Shown: positions 23,564 through 32,345, counted from the first letter of the stretch. The stretch is 32,345 nucleotides of DNA from an uncultured Verrucomicrobia subdivision 3 bacterium (GCA_903827955.1 CAIKKJ010000160.1:1-32345), one strand, 5' to 3'. The notes: a model not told the origin generated them from the letters alone. Program-made: numbers and translations.

Positions 23564-24490
23564 GTGAAACTCATTCACGCCGCAAGCGAATTGGACAACG
23601 GCAACCGCAAGGTCTGCCTGGCCATCGGCGTGTTTGATGGCGTGCACCTCGGCCATCAGCAAATCATCCGGCAGACGATTTCCGATGCGCGGCAGCACGA
23701 CGCCTTGGCGCTCATCGTCACGTTCGACAAGCATCCAAGTGCCATCGTCGCGCCCGACAGAGTCCCGCCGCAAGTTTTTTCGCGCTCACAAAAATTGCGG
23801 GCGATTGAGGCGTTGGGGGCGGACGCGTTGCTGGAGATTCCCTTCGACAAAAAGTTCAGCGAAAAATCCGGCGAAGTTTTCATCCGCGAACTAGCGCAGG
23901 ACCTCGGGAAAATTTCTTTCATTTGCGTCGGCGCAGATTTTGTGTTTGGCTGCAAACGGAGCGGCAATGTGGCGTTGCTAAAAACGCTCGGCACGGAAAT
24001 CGGTTTTCAAGTCCATGGCCATGCGGCGGTGGCGCTGGACGGCGAAACGGTCAGCAGCACGCGCATCCGGGAAATGATCCGCACGGGAAATCTGGATGCC
24101 GCGAGCCAGATGCTTGGCCGTCCGTATGAGATTTGCGGGCGCGTAGTCGTTGGCGACCAGATTGGGCATGAACTTGGTTTTCCGACGGCGAACTTAGACG
24201 TGACCGGCCTGGTGCTGCCACCAAACGGCGTGTATGCCGCCAGCACAAAACTTGGCGGAAAAAACTTTCGTGTGGCATTGAACATCGGCCTGCGTCCGAC
24301 AGTCGCGGCGGCGCAACCACAGTTGCGGGTAGAAGCGCATCTGCTAGATTTCAATGGCGACCTTTACGGGCAGGAACTGAATCTGGAAATTGGCGACAAG
24401 TTGCGTGATGAACGGAAATTTTCATCGTCGGCTGAATTGCGGGCGCAAATTAGCTGCGATGTGGCGACAGTTCGCAACGGATTTAAATAA
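23564..24490 (+). CDS. ribF: Bifunctional riboflavin kinase / FAD synthetase
   Basis: RibF phosphorylates riboflavin to FMN and adenylates it to FAD. The 308-residue product has an N-terminal nucleotidyltransferase domain with IGVFDGVHLGH (21-31), a VSSTRIREMIRTGNLDAA segment, and a C-terminal flavokinase domain with GHELGFPTANLD, the GVYAAST turn and the RPTV segment near 245. The start is GTG at 23564. It ends the nusA-infB-rbfA-nrnA-truB-ribF cluster, an order seen widely in bacteria. Confidence 0.95.
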   Translation: MKLIHAASELDNGNRKVCLAIGVFDGVHLGHQQIIRQTISDARQHDALALIVTFDKHPSAIVAPDRVPPQVFSRSQKLRAIEALGADALLEIPFDKKFSEKSGEVFIRELAQDLGKISFICVGADFVFGCKRSGNVALLKTLGTEIGFQVHGHAAVALDGETVSSTRIREMIRTGNLDAASQMLGRPYEICGRVVVGDQIGHELGFPTANLDVTGLVLPPNGVYAASTKLGGKNFRVALNIGLRPTVAAAQPQLRVEAHLLDFNGDLYGQELNLEIGDKLRDERKFSSSAELRAQISCDVATVRNGFK

Positions 24491-24573
24491 GTTTTCATGC
24501 TGAAAATTATTAATTAAATGACAAATCTTTATCTTTGTTCGCAGGATTAGTCACTTGGAAACGAAGATTCTCC

Positions 24574-24601
24574 TTGAAATTCACGCAAAAGTCGTTAGCA
24601 T
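24574..24601 (+). promoter_or_regulatory. Possible rpoD promoter
   Basis: The 247-base gap between ribF and rpoD holds no gene. TTGAAA (24574-24579), 16 bases, TAGCAT (24596-24601) is the best by-eye promoter candidate and would leave a leader of about 130 bases. Confidence 0.25.
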
Positions 24602-24737
24602 CAAGCCACGTCAGTCTTCTGGAGTTCGCGAAACCAAGATTCACAGGTGAACGCGGGTGCATTGTCAGAAGCCGCAATTTCGCGGTCGGAGAGGCTATTT
24701 CTCTGAACTGAAACGGGTATTCCCGGTCAGATAATTT

Positions 24738-26621
24738 ATGTCGAAACGCAAAGTCACGACGCCAAAAAGCGCGTCGCCCAGCAGTCGTCGCAGTGTCAAG
24801 CCCGCCAAGCCCGTTAAGGTTAAAACCCCGCCGGTGCGCCGGCGGTTTGTCATTTCCAGCAAGGCCATCAAACCTGACGCGCCCAACAAACCAAAGTCGG
24901 CAGCCGCAGCCACGCCAGCCGTGAAACATCCGGCGAACGGCCAACCCGCCAACGGCCAGACGCCGTCAGCGCCGATGCTGACCTCCGTGGATTTGACGGA
25001 AACAATCAAGACGCTGCTGCACCTCGCCCAGGAGCACGGCTACGTCACTTACGACGACATCAATGACATCCTGCCGGAAAATCTAAGTCCGGATGACCTC
25101 GACGCATTGCTTTCAAAACTGCGCAGCCTTGACGTAGAAATCGTCATGGATCAGGCCGAGGCCGAACGTTCCGACCGCGTCAAACAGCCGGAGGCAAACG
25201 AAGAAGCCGTGGACGAAGATGCGCGGCTTGAGATTTTGGACGACCCGGTTCGCATGTATATGAACCAGATGGGCAAGGTTCCCCTGCTCACGCGCGAACA
25301 GGAAGTTGAAATCTGCAAAAAGATTGAAGAAGCCGAGGTGGCGATGAAGGCCATTATTTACGGGCTTGGTTTCACGGCGAAGGAACACATCGCCATCGCG
25401 GAAAAACTCTTGTCCGATCCGCCAAAAGAACGTTTCGACCGCGTCATCGTTGACAAAAAAATCGCGAACCGCGACGGGCATCTCAAGGATCTGCGCAAGC
25501 TCATCAAGAAGGTTCATGAGGCTGATGCCAAAGTTGACGAAAAATATTTTCAATGGCAAAAGGCACAGCAGAAAGGTCGCAAGGAGTCACTCGCCAAGGA
25601 ATTGAAAAAAATGGGCGCGAAGCTCCAGGAGACTTTTGCAAAATTTTACTACAAGCAAAAAGTTGTCGAGGAAATGATTGTCGTGGCCGGCAACATCTAC
25701 GAAAAATTTCAGGCCAGCCTGCGCCATGTCACGGAACTTGAAAGCCAGCGCAGCACGTCTGAACGTCGCGCCGCGATTGAGGCCGAGCACCAGAAAATTT
25801 CCACGCTCGAACAATTCGTGCGGATGCCGCGCGAAGAATATTACAAAACCTTCAAGGAATTGAAGGGCGCCGCCGATCGCGCGCTCAAGGCCAAAACGCA
25901 CATGGCCGAGGCGAATTTGCGCCTCGTCGTCTCCGTCGCTAAAAAATACACGAACCGTGGCCAATCATTCCTCGATTTGATTCAGGAAGGCAACATCGGT
26001 TTGATGAAAGGCGTCGAGAAATTCGAATATCGCCGCGGCTACAAGTTTTCCACCTACGCGATCTGGTGGATTCGTCAGGCGATCACGCGCTCGATTGCGG
26101 ATCAGGCGCGCACGATCCGCATTCCGGTCCACATGATTGAGATCATGAACAAGCTCTGGCGCGCACAGAAACAGCTCACGCAGGAACTTGGCCGCGAACC
26201 CACGCCGGAAGAACTGGCGGACGAAATGCACATGCCCGTCTCGCGCATCCACGCGTTGCTCAAGATGGCGCAACAACCCGTTTCGCTGCACGCGCCCGTC
26301 GGCGACGACGGCGACGTAAGCGTTGGTGACTTCATCGAAGACAAGTCGGCGGAAAATCCTTCCGACGTGACCAGTTACAGTTTGCTCCGCGAAAAACTTG
26401 GCGACGTGCTCACCACGCTCACCGAACGCGAGCGCAAAATTCTCGAAATGCGCTTTGGCCTGATTGACGGCTACGAACGCACGCTCGAAGAAATCGGCAA
26501 GATGTATAACGTCACTCGCGAACGTATCCGCCAGATCGAGGCGAAGGCACTGCGCAAGCTGCGCCACCCCACACGCGTCCGCCACCTGCAAGGCTTCCTC
26601 GAAGGCGCGGAAGTGCAGTAA
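24738..26621 (+). CDS. rpoD: Primary sigma factor RpoD (sigma-70)
   Basis: This is the housekeeping sigma factor that directs RNA polymerase to most promoters. The 627 residues include a Lys/Pro/Ala-rich N-terminal extension (about 1-85), region 1.1 ([20 protein letters not shown] onwards), region 1.2 ([20 protein letters not shown], about 168), a non-conserved helical insert, region 2 from about 394 ([29 protein letters not shown]), region 3 (HMIEIMNKL to [11 protein letters not shown]), and region 4 ([20 protein letters not shown]; helix-turn-helix [20 protein letters not shown] near 583). Regions 1.1 and the full 1.2 to 4.2 identify it as the primary factor rather than an alternative sigma. 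A terminator follows the gene. Confidence 0.97.
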   Translation: MSKRKVTTPKSASPSSRRSVKPAKPVKVKTPPVRRRFVISSKAIKPDAPNKPKSAAAATPAVKHPANGQPANGQTPSAPMLTSVDLTETIKTLLHLAQEHGYVTYDDINDILPENLSPDDLDALLSKLRSLDVEIVMDQAEAERSDRVKQPEANEEAVDEDARLEILDDPVRMYMNQMGKVPLLTREQEVEICKKIEEAEVAMKAIIYGLGFTAKEHIAIAEKLLSDPPKERFDRVIVDKKIANRDGHLKDLRKLIKKVHEADAKVDEKYFQWQKAQQKGRKESLAKELKKMGAKLQETFAKFYYKQKVVEEMIVVAGNIYEKFQASLRHVTELESQRSTSERRAAIEAEHQKISTLEQFVRMPREEYYKTFKELKGAADRALKAKTHMAEANLRLVVSVAKKYTNRGQSFLDLIQEGNIGLMKGVEKFEYRRGYKFSTYAIWWIRQAITRSIADQARTIRIPVHMIEIMNKLWRAQKQLTQELGREPTPEELADEMHMPVSRIHALLKMAQQPVSLHAPVGDDGDVSVGDFIEDKSAENPSDVTSYSLLREKLGDVLTTLTERERKILEMRFGLIDGYERTLEEIGKMYNVTRERIRQIEAKALRKLRHPTRVRHLQGFLEGAEVQ

Positions 26622-26635
26622 AAAATGTTTCCACC

Positions 26636-26670
26636 AATCGCCCGTGAAAAATTCGCGGGCGATTTTTTTT
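26636..26670 (+). terminator. Intrinsic terminator after rpoD
   Basis: A 9-bp stem (AATCGCCCG / CGGGCGATT) with an AT-rich 11-base loop ends in eight T residues. Confidence 0.9.
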
Positions 26671-26717
26671 GTCGTCAACCATTTGCCTGTTGAAAAATCC
26701 TTTGCTTCAATGAAGTC

Positions 26718-27965
26718 ATGAAAGTCCTGGTCTCCGCCATCGCCTGCAACCCGTATCTCGGGTCGGAGAGCCATTTCGGACGGGCCGCGATCAAATGCCT
26801 CGCCCGCGACCACGAACTGTTCGTCATCACCACGAGCCGCGACCGCGCCGACATGGAAAAGGCCGCCGGCGCGGGCCTCGTGCCACCGAACGTGAAATAT
26901 TTTTACGCCGGGAAATTTTCCCCGTGGCATCCGAACCGGATGCGGGCACGGATCCAGGGCTGGCGCGAATACGTGGACTTCACCCGCGACTCGCTGGCAG
27001 TGGCGCGGGAGCTGCATCGCCACGAAAAATTTGACCTCGTCCACCACGTCACCTACACCACCAGTCGCGTTGCCTCGCCGATGTGGCGGCTGGGAATACC
27101 CTTTGTCTACGGGCCGATTTGCGGCAATGAACCGTATCCCTTCCGGCTGTTTCCACTGTTGAGTCCGTTGGGTGCGGGGTTTGAACTCTCGCGCAAGCTG
27201 CATAATTTTCGCTCGCGGCATTCACCCGCCGTGCGCAAAAGCATCCGCCGCGCGAACCACGTTTTCGCCATCACCGAGGAGGCGGAACACTTGCTGACCG
27301 CCGTGCGCGGCTCCGGTGCCGGCATTTCAAAATTGTCGCCTGGATTCTACTCGACGGAACAGGTTGCGGCCTTTTCACGTTTCGTGCCGGAGAAAAAACT
27401 GGATGGGCCACTGCAAATTTATGTGGCCGGACATCTGGGCGGCCAGAAATGCGTGGCGCTGGCATTTCACGGGCTGGCGCTGGCAAAAAAGCGCGGCGTG
27501 AAATTTCGTTACCATCTCGGTGCCGACGGGCCGGAAGTGCCCCACTTAAAAAAACTAGCGGTGCGGCTGGGATTGACCGATGAAATCATTTTTGGCAACC
27601 AGATGAGTCGCGAAAATTACCTGAAGGAACTCGGCCGCACGCACATTTATCTGCTGCCCAGCATGCGGGAAACCGTCGGCCTCACCATGCTGGAGGCGAT
27701 GCTGGCCGGCGCCGTGCCGGTAGTGGCTGACAATGGCGGGCCGCGCGTCGCAGTGACGCCGGATTGCGGCTACAAGATTTCCGTGACCACGCCGGGACAA
27801 ATGGCCAGACAGATTGCTGATGCCGTGACAGCCATAGACCGCGACCGGAACATCGTTTTGGAAAAAGGAAAACGGGCATCGCAGCGAGTGGCCGAACACT
27901 ACACAGAAGACAATTACCGCCACGCGGTGAACGCAGTTTATGAATCTGTCACCAGATTGAAGTGA
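26718..27965 (+). CDS. Glycosyltransferase, GT4-like (group 1)
   Basis: The 415-residue protein has the two-domain GT-B layout: an N-terminal acceptor domain (MKVLVSAIACNPYLGSESHF) and a C-terminal donor-binding domain with LPSMRETVGLTMLEAMLAG, which contains the E-x7-E motif of retaining GT4 enzymes. The segment VYGPICGNEPYPFRLF and GADGPEVPHLKKLA also fit. It has no membrane segment and is presumably cytoplasmic or membrane-associated, acting on cell-envelope glycans; donor and acceptor cannot be told. It begins close to the terminator after rpoD and is followed four bases later by the small DUF2007 gene. Confidence 0.88.
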   Translation: MKVLVSAIACNPYLGSESHFGRAAIKCLARDHELFVITTSRDRADMEKAAGAGLVPPNVKYFYAGKFSPWHPNRMRARIQGWREYVDFTRDSLAVARELHRHEKFDLVHHVTYTTSRVASPMWRLGIPFVYGPICGNEPYPFRLFPLLSPLGAGFELSRKLHNFRSRHSPAVRKSIRRANHVFAITEEAEHLLTAVRGSGAGISKLSPGFYSTEQVAAFSRFVPEKKLDGPLQIYVAGHLGGQKCVALAFHGLALAKKRGVKFRYHLGADGPEVPHLKKLAVRLGLTDEIIFGNQMSRENYLKELGRTHIYLLPSMRETVGLTMLEAMLAGAVPVVADNGGPRVAVTPDCGYKISVTTPGQMARQIADAVTAIDRDRNIVLEKGKRASQRVAEHYTEDNYRHAVNAVYESVTRLK

Positions 27966-27969
27966 ACGC

Positions 27970-28179
27970 ATGAAACTATTTTTTGCCGGCCCGCTCATCA
28001 AAACTGAACTGCTCGTCGTCATGCTTGAAAAACATGGCATCGCGGCCACACAAGAATTCGCCGACCCCACCGTGCCCGACGATGGCGACCTGAACCGTCC
28101 CGCTCACGTCCTCGTGCCGGAGGCAGATTACGACCGCGCCCACCAGTTGTTTTTCACCGAGCGCGAAGACGAGCTATGA
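27970..28179 (+). CDS. DUF2007 family protein
   Basis: The 69-residue product MKLFFAGPLIKTELLVVMLE-type start, followed by KHGIAATQEFADPTV and HVLVPEADYDRAHQLFF, fits the DUF2007 family of small alpha-beta proteins, annotated only as putative signal-transducing (PII-like fold). It follows the glycosyltransferase by four bases and is probably co-transcribed. No function is known. Confidence 0.78.
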   Translation: MKLFFAGPLIKTELLVVMLEKHGIAATQEFADPTVPDDGDLNRPAHVLVPEADYDRAHQLFFTEREDEL

Positions 28180-28197
28180 AGAGCCGCGTATAAATTT

Positions 28198-28223
28198 CAC
28201 GCAAAATGCGTGAGCCTCACGCA
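28198..28223. other. Overlapping hairpins before the pseudopilin gene
   Basis: TGCGTGA (28207-28213) can pair either with the upstream CACGCA (28198-28203) or with the downstream TCACGCA (28217-28223). Three linked arms of the same word form competing hairpins of 6 and 7 bp. Without a T-tract this is not a standard terminator. Confidence 0.4.
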
Positions 28224-28290
28224 TTCGAAACGACCGTTTCTCAAATTCCAAGGGAAATCCGCGCGGCATGCGAAATGCTAAAATATTTCC

Positions 28291-29517
28291 ATGAGATTCG
28301 CGCAGACCCGGCGATCGGCGGATGCGTTCACATTGGTGGAATTGCTGGTAGTCATCGGCATCATCGCCCTCCTCGCTGCCTTGCTGCTGCCAGCCTTGAA
28401 CCGCGGCACGATACGCGCCCGGCGCATCATCTGTGAAAATCAACTGCGGCAGATTGGCCTCGCTTTTCAAAATTTCGCGCACGACCACAACGGAAAATTT
28501 CCGATGCAAGTTCCCGCAGGCAACGGCGGCTCGCAGGAATTCGCGGAGAACAGCCTGCTGGTGAACGGCAATTTTTATTTCGGCTGGCACAATTTTGAAC
28601 CGCTCGGAAATTTTCTGGATTCGCCCCGTCTGCTGATCTGTCCAGCGGACACGCGAATCGCAGCGACCAATTTTGCCACACTGCGCAATGCGAACCTCAG
28701 CTATTTTGTCGGCGTGGATGCGGAATATTCCCGGCCCATGTCAATCCTTGCCGGCGATGGCAACCTCGCTACTTCGCGCACGTTGCTCCGGCGGGCGACC
28801 GGCGCAAACCTGGCGTGGACCGCCGCACAACATTGGTTTCAGGGCAACGTGCTTTTCGCCGACGGCCATGTGGAAGAATGGGGCGCGGCCACGACCGGCA
28901 AAAGTTTGGCCACCGCTGGAAACTTCGTGCTGCCCACAATCAATCCCGCAGCAAATTCATCGGGCGCAAGCACCGGTGATGACACGCGACCGGCTTCGCG
29001 GCCAGCCAATCCGGCGACTGGTGGCAACAACAGCCAGCCTGCGGAAAATCACAAACAAGATTCACCACCCGCCACAGCTTCGCCAGCAACTCCGGACAAA
29101 TCGCCAAGCCAGCCGCAAAATCCCAAAGTCAGTCCAGCCGACGCGCGCATCCGAAGCCCGATCGCCGCTCCCGGCATCAAATCCAACACACCATTTGCGC
29201 TGCCACCGGAACCGCATCTTATTTTGACCCCACAGCCGGGAGAAAATATCGCCGCGAGCCCGCTTAAATTGGTGACTACTTCAAATATGATCATCACCGC
29301 CGCCAGAGCGAATACTGGCGAGCTTGTGGCCGCAGAAAACAATTTGCCGGCGACGAATAATTTTTCACCGCCAACCCCAAAACCACGGCACGGATTTTTT
29401 TCCGGCTGGGGCTGGCTATGCTGGCTGCTCCTCATTTTGGTTCTCGCTGAAATTGGTTTCCGAAATTTTTCAAAACGGCGCCAGCAACGCCGGCAGAAAA
29501 AAATTAATCGCAGCTAA
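28291..29517 (+). CDS. Prepilin-like protein with H-x9-DG motif and extra C-terminal membrane segment
   Basis: The 408-residue protein begins with a type IV pilin/type II secretion prepilin signal, [20 protein letters not shown] (from residue 14), although the residue before the cleavage Phe is Ala rather than the usual Gly. The globular part (about 45-205) ends with [17 protein letters not shown], the H-x9-DG motif (His181, Asp191) found in the abundant pseudopilins of Planctomycetes, Verrucomicrobia and Lentisphaerae. After it come about 165 residues of Pro/Ser/Asn-rich, low-complexity linker, then a second hydrophobic segment (about 374-390, [16 protein letters not shown]) and a basic tail. 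A second membrane anchor is unusual for a pilin. The role is unknown; surface or secretion functions are likely. Confidence 0.75.
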   Translation: MRFAQTRRSADAFTLVELLVVIGIIALLAALLLPALNRGTIRARRIICENQLRQIGLAFQNFAHDHNGKFPMQVPAGNGGSQEFAENSLLVNGNFYFGWHNFEPLGNFLDSPRLLICPADTRIAATNFATLRNANLSYFVGVDAEYSRPMSILAGDGNLATSRTLLRRATGANLAWTAAQHWFQGNVLFADGHVEEWGAATTGKSLATAGNFVLPTINPAANSSGASTGDDTRPASRPANPATGGNNSQPAENHKQDSPPATASPATPDKSPSQPQNPKVSPADARIRSPIAAPGIKSNTPFALPPEPHLILTPQPGENIAASPLKLVTTSNMIITAARANTGELVAAENNLPATNNFSPPTPKPRHGFFSGWGWLCWLLLILVLAEIGFRNFSKRRQQRRQKKINRS

Positions 29518-29580
29518 ACGCGGCCAGCTGCAGCCAAAACCCTTCTGGATTCTCAATTCCGGCTTCTGTATTCTGCCCCG

Positions 29581-30730
29581 ATGTTCGACATCGTCCGCCC
29601 CCAGATTGCCACCGCCGCCGACAAGGTTTCCCACCTGCGGAGGTTTCTTTGACGTCGCCAAATTGAACCAACGGTTTGCCGAACTTGAATCGCTGATGAC
29701 CGGCGAAACTTTCTGGAACAGCCAGGAAGCCGCGCAGAAAGTCATCAACGAAACCAATGACATCCGCAACAAGCTTGAGCCCCTCGCCCGCTTCGGCAAA
29801 CAAGTCGAGGATTTGCAGGTCATGCTCGAACTCGCCGCCGCCGAACCCGAGGCGATGCAGCTTCAACTCGAAACCGAGATGACGCGCGACACCGCCAAAC
29901 TTTTCGCCGACCTCGACACGTTTGAACTGAAAACTTTTCTGCGCGGCCCGCATGACAAGTGCAACTGCATCTTCACCATCAACTCCGGCGCGGGCGGAAC
30001 CGAATCACAGGACTGGGCGGAAATGCTCTCGCGCATGTATGGCCGCTGGTTCGATTCGCGCGGTTGGAAATGGGAAGTCACTGACGCGCTGCAAGGCGAC
30101 ACCGCCGGATTAAAGACCGTTACCTTTCGCGTCGAGGGCGAGAACGCCTACGGCTTTTGCAAAGCGGAACGCGGCGTGCATCGGCTCGTGCGCATCTCAC
30201 CGTTCGATTCCAACAAGCGCCGCCACACGAGTTTTTCCAGCGTGGACATCGTCGCGGAACTGACCGACTTACTCGAAACCGACATCGTCATTCCGAAGGT
30301 GGAAATCCGCCGCGACACCTATCGCTCCGGCGGTAAAGGCGGACAGAACGTAAACAAGGTGGAAACCGCCGTGCGCCTCACGCACATCCCGACCGGCCTC
30401 GTCGCCGCGTCACAGGCGCAGCGCAGTCAGGTGCAAAACGAAGCCACCGCGATGGCGATGTTGATCTCCAAACTTTACGCGTTGAAACTCGACCAGGCCA
30501 AAGGCGAGATGGAACGTTTTTACGGCGACAAAGGCAGCATCTCGTGGGGCAACCAGATTCGCAGCTACGTTTTCCAGCCGTATCGCATGGTGAAAGATTT
30601 GCGCACCGGCGAACAATCCAGCGACGTGCAAGCCGTGATGGACGGCGCGCTTGATCCCTTCGTGAACGCGTGGCTCCGCGCCGGCTGCCCGTTGAAACGG
30701 ATGCAAGGTGTGAAAGATGAGGAAGAATAA
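29581..30730 (+). CDS. prfB: Peptide chain release factor 2, programmed +1 frameshift
   Basis: RF2 recognises UAA and UGA and releases the peptide. The gene begins with ATG at 29581 and reads 23 codons to CTT-TGA-C at 29647-29653, the classical RF2 frameshift site, preceded by a Shine-Dalgarno-like CGGAGG. Skipping one base (T at 29650) continues at 29651 (DVAKLNQRF) to the stop at 30728. The joined product is 382 residues. It contains the anticodon-mimic SPF at 206-208 and GGQ at 253-255 (SGGKGGQNVN). Reading the second frame alone from an earlier start gives a false protein. The UGA at codon 24 lets RF2 levels regulate the enzyme's own synthesis. Confidence 0.95.
29638..29653 (+). promoter_or_regulatory. 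RF2 recoding site
   Basis: CGGAGG (29638-29643), three bases, CTT TGA C (29647-29653). The Shine-Dalgarno-like element and the slippery CTT next to TGA match the conserved RF2 +1 frameshift signal. Confidence 0.92.
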
Positions 30731-30793
30731 CCGCAAAGAACGTAGAGAACACAAAGACGTTTTCCTTTGCGCTCTTTGTGTTCTCTGCGGTTA
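30728..30793. repeat. Imperfect inverted repeat between prfB and trpC
   Basis: The right arm (30774-30793) is the inverted complement of two left blocks, TAACCGCA (30728-30735) and GAGAACACAAAG (30745-30756), with nine extra bases between the blocks. The structure fills most of the gap. It overlaps the prfB stop codon. The wording is like a common dispersed intergenic repeat. Confidence 0.65.
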
Positions 30794-30803
30794 AATAAAT
30801 TTT

Positions 30804-31592
30804 GTGAACATTCTCGACAAAATTGTAGAGCAAAAGAAACGCGAAGTCGCACAACTGCCCGCGCGCCTTATCGCGGCGGGTGATTTGCGCGATGCGATGC
30901 TGGAACACGGCGAACGGCGCGATTTTATTGCCGCGCTGAAAAATCCGCGCGTCGGAAAAATCGGTTTAATTGCCGAGGTGAAGAAGGCGTCGCCATCAAT
31001 GGGCGTCATCTGCAAAGACTTCGATCCCGTCCGCATTGCCAAGGAATACGAAGCGGCGGGTGCAAGCTGCCTTTCCGTTTTGACGGATGAAAAGTTTTTT
31101 CAAGGCTCGCTGGATTATCTCCGCCAAATCCGCGCCGCCGTGAAAATACCATTGCTGCGAAAGGACTTTATCATTGATGAGCGCCAGATTCTCGAAGCCA
31201 TCGAATGGGGCGCGGACGCCATCCTGCTCATCGTCGCCATTTTGACGGACGAGCAGTTGCAGAAATTTCATTCACTCGCGATTGAAGCTGGTCTCGCCGT
31301 TTTGGTGGAAGTTCATGACGCAGAAGAATTGAATCGCGCGCTGAAAATTTCCCCGCAACTCATCGGCGTGAATAATCGCGATTTGAAAACTTTCAAAGTT
31401 GATTTGGCGACGACGGAAAATCTTGCCTCACGCATTCTTGAAAACGGTTCGTTGCTCGTCGCGGAAAGCGGAATCCATACGCGCGCAGATGTAGAACGTG
31501 TTCAAGCGTGCGGCGCGGGCGCAATCCTCGTCGGTGAATCGCTCGTCAAGCAAGGTGACATTGGCGCAAAAGTCCGCGAGCTGATTGGGTAA
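30804..31592 (+). CDS. trpC: Indole-3-glycerol phosphate synthase
   Basis: TrpC closes the indole ring in tryptophan synthesis. The 262-residue TIM-barrel protein shows the family order: ILDKIVEQKKREV at the N-terminus, LIAEVKKASPSMG, EAAGASCLSVLTDEKFFQG, VKIPLLRKDFIIDERQ with a catalytic lysine, LVEVHDAEELNRAL, GVNNRDLKTFKVDL and VAESGIHTRADVERVQACGA. The start is GTG at 30804. It stands alone without other trp genes, so it is probably unlinked from a trp operon. Confidence 0.96.
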   Translation: MNILDKIVEQKKREVAQLPARLIAAGDLRDAMLEHGERRDFIAALKNPRVGKIGLIAEVKKASPSMGVICKDFDPVRIAKEYEAAGASCLSVLTDEKFFQGSLDYLRQIRAAVKIPLLRKDFIIDERQILEAIEWGADAILLIVAILTDEQLQKFHSLAIEAGLAVLVEVHDAEELNRALKISPQLIGVNNRDLKTFKVDLATTENLASRILENGSLLVAESGIHTRADVERVQACGAGAILVGESLVKQGDIGAKVRELIG

Positions 31593-31597
31593 TTTGC

Positions 31598-31628
31598 AGG
31601 AGACTCGTTACCTCGTCTCCTACTTTTT
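31598..31628 (+). terminator. Hairpin terminator between trpC and pdxA
   Basis: AGGAGAC (31598-31604) and GTCTCCT (31615-31621) form a 7-bp stem with a 10-base loop, followed a few bases later by TTTTT. It lies in the convergent gap and overlaps the pdxA stop. Confidence 0.6.
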
Positions 31629-32345
31629 ATTTCTCGCCAACTGCTTCGCCAAGCGTATCGCGGCAATCATACTTCCGGGATTCGCAATTCCTTTTCCTGC
31701 GATGTCGTAAGCCGTGCCGTGATCGGGCGAGGTGCGGATGAACGGCAAACCGAGCGTCCAATTCACGCCGGTGTCGAACGCGACGGCTTTCAGCGGCGCG
31801 AGTCCTTGGTCGTGATACATCGCGACGACGGCGTCAAAATCGCCTTGCAGCGCATAGTGAAAAACCGTGTCGCCGCTCAACGGGCCGGTGACATCAAAGC
31901 CGAGTTTTTGCATCGCTTGAATCATTGGCGAAATAATTTTTATTTCTTCATCGCCAAATTCACCGCCTTCGCCCGCGTGCGGATTCAATCCGCAAACGGC
32001 AATTTTTGCGCGCGCCAAACCGAGGTCGTGGCACGCTTGCACAGCCAGTTCAACGGCCAGAAAAACTTTTTCCGCCGTCAATTTTTCAGGAACCGACTTG
32101 ATGGAAATATGAACGGTGGCGAGCGCGACGCGCAGCCAGCGTCCGCGTTCATCCGTGCCGAGCAACATCATCGCGGTGCGTTTGGCACTGGCGAGTTCGG
32201 ACAGAAATTCCGTCTGGCCAATAAATTTATGTCCGGCATCAACGATGGATTTTTTATTTACGGGCGCGGTGATGAGCGCGTCGAGTTCGCCGCGCAAACA
32301 GCGTTGGCCGCCGTCGTGCAACGCGGCGATGGCGGCGTGAGCGGC
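31620..32345 (-). CDS. pdxA: 4-hydroxythreonine-4-phosphate dehydrogenase, N-terminus missing
   Basis: PdxA oxidises 4-phosphohydroxythreonine in the deoxyxylulose-dependent route to pyridoxal phosphate. The gene runs off the end of the window; the visible 241 residues contain the metal-binding and family motifs: GHKFIGQTEFL, the GLNPHAGEGGEFGDEE segment, AMYHDQGLAPLKAV and RTSPDHGTAYDIAGKG. The internal TTG at 32319-32321 is not the true start, since the frame is open to the last base and the missing part holds the substrate-binding N-terminal lobe. Confidence 0.93.
   Translation of the reverse strand, partial: AAHAAIAALHDGGQRCLRGELDALITAPVNKKSIVDAGHKFIGQTEFLSELASAKRTAMMLLGTDERGRWLRVALATVHISIKSVPEKLTAEKVFLAVELAVQACHDLGLARAKIAVCGLNPHAGEGGEFGDEEIKIISPMIQAMQKLGFDVTGPLSGDTVFHYALQGDFDAVVAMYHDQGLAPLKAVAFDTGVNWTLGLPFIRTSPDHGTAYDIAGKGIANPGSMIAAIRLAKQLARNKK

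Noticed and set aside
25965-27221. A 418-codon minus-strand frame across the rpoD-glycosyltransferase boundary
   Set aside because: It covers two well-identified plus-strand genes and a terminator, and its sequence has no family resemblance.
29324-29650. Upstream extension of the second prfB frame
   Set aside because: It overlaps the pseudopilin gene and contains no RF2-like sequence before 29651; the RF2 start is at 29581 in the other frame with a programmed shift.
1-32345. CRISPR arrays, tRNA or rRNA genes, insertion sequences or prophage genes
   Set aside because: I saw no regularly spaced direct repeats, cloverleaf, rRNA sequence or transposase/integrase motif anywhere in the window. 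A dedicated tRNA scan was not possible.

Overview
The window looks like a chromosomal segment from a GC-rich Gram-negative bacterium, most likely of the PVC group and probably a verrucomicrobium. The main clue is a prepilin-like protein carrying the H-x9-DG motif typical of that group (gene at 28291-29517). Lipoprotein signals and a heptose-phosphate kinase indicate an outer membrane with lipopolysaccharide. The assignment is inferred from gene style, not from a marker phylogeny. Gene density is high and no gene-free stretch exceeds 300 bases.

Layout. 1-4.5 kb (+): the end of gltD, then grpE-dnaJ-rsmE, a small zinc-ribbon protein and an unusual tandem nucleoside diphosphate kinase. 4.5-7.7 kb (-): a pyruvate dehydrogenase operon, E1 alpha, E1 beta and E2. 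7.8-12.5 kb (+): a hybrid histidine kinase whose C-terminal Hpt domain is out of frame, a REC-Hpt-REC response regulator, a haem-binding protein and a carboxylesterase. 12.5-13.3 kb: an AT-rich pair made of a divergent XRE regulator and a small lipoprotein, with a palindromic operator candidate between them and an inverted repeat behind. 13.3-17.3 kb (-): thiG, a membrane-anchored unknown, a heptose-7-phosphate kinase, panB, a mini SLBB lipoprotein and a small unknown. 17.4-24.5 kb (+): the nusA-infB-rbfA-nrnA-truB-ribF translation and RNA cluster, without rimP in front. 24.7-31.6 kb (+): rpoD, a glycosyltransferase, a DUF2007 protein, the pseudopilin, prfB with the classic +1 programmed frameshift, and trpC. 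The window closes with the C-terminal part of pdxA (-).

Most of the window is housekeeping. The parts that merit a second look are the NDK protein with a dead N-terminal NDK domain, the frame break in the kinase Hpt domain, the XRE/lipoprotein pair, the attenuator-like nusA leader, the pseudopilin with a second C-terminal membrane segment, and several different intergenic palindromes that look like dispersed repeats. I see no CRISPR array, tRNA, rRNA, transposase or prophage, and no convincing undescribed multi-gene system.
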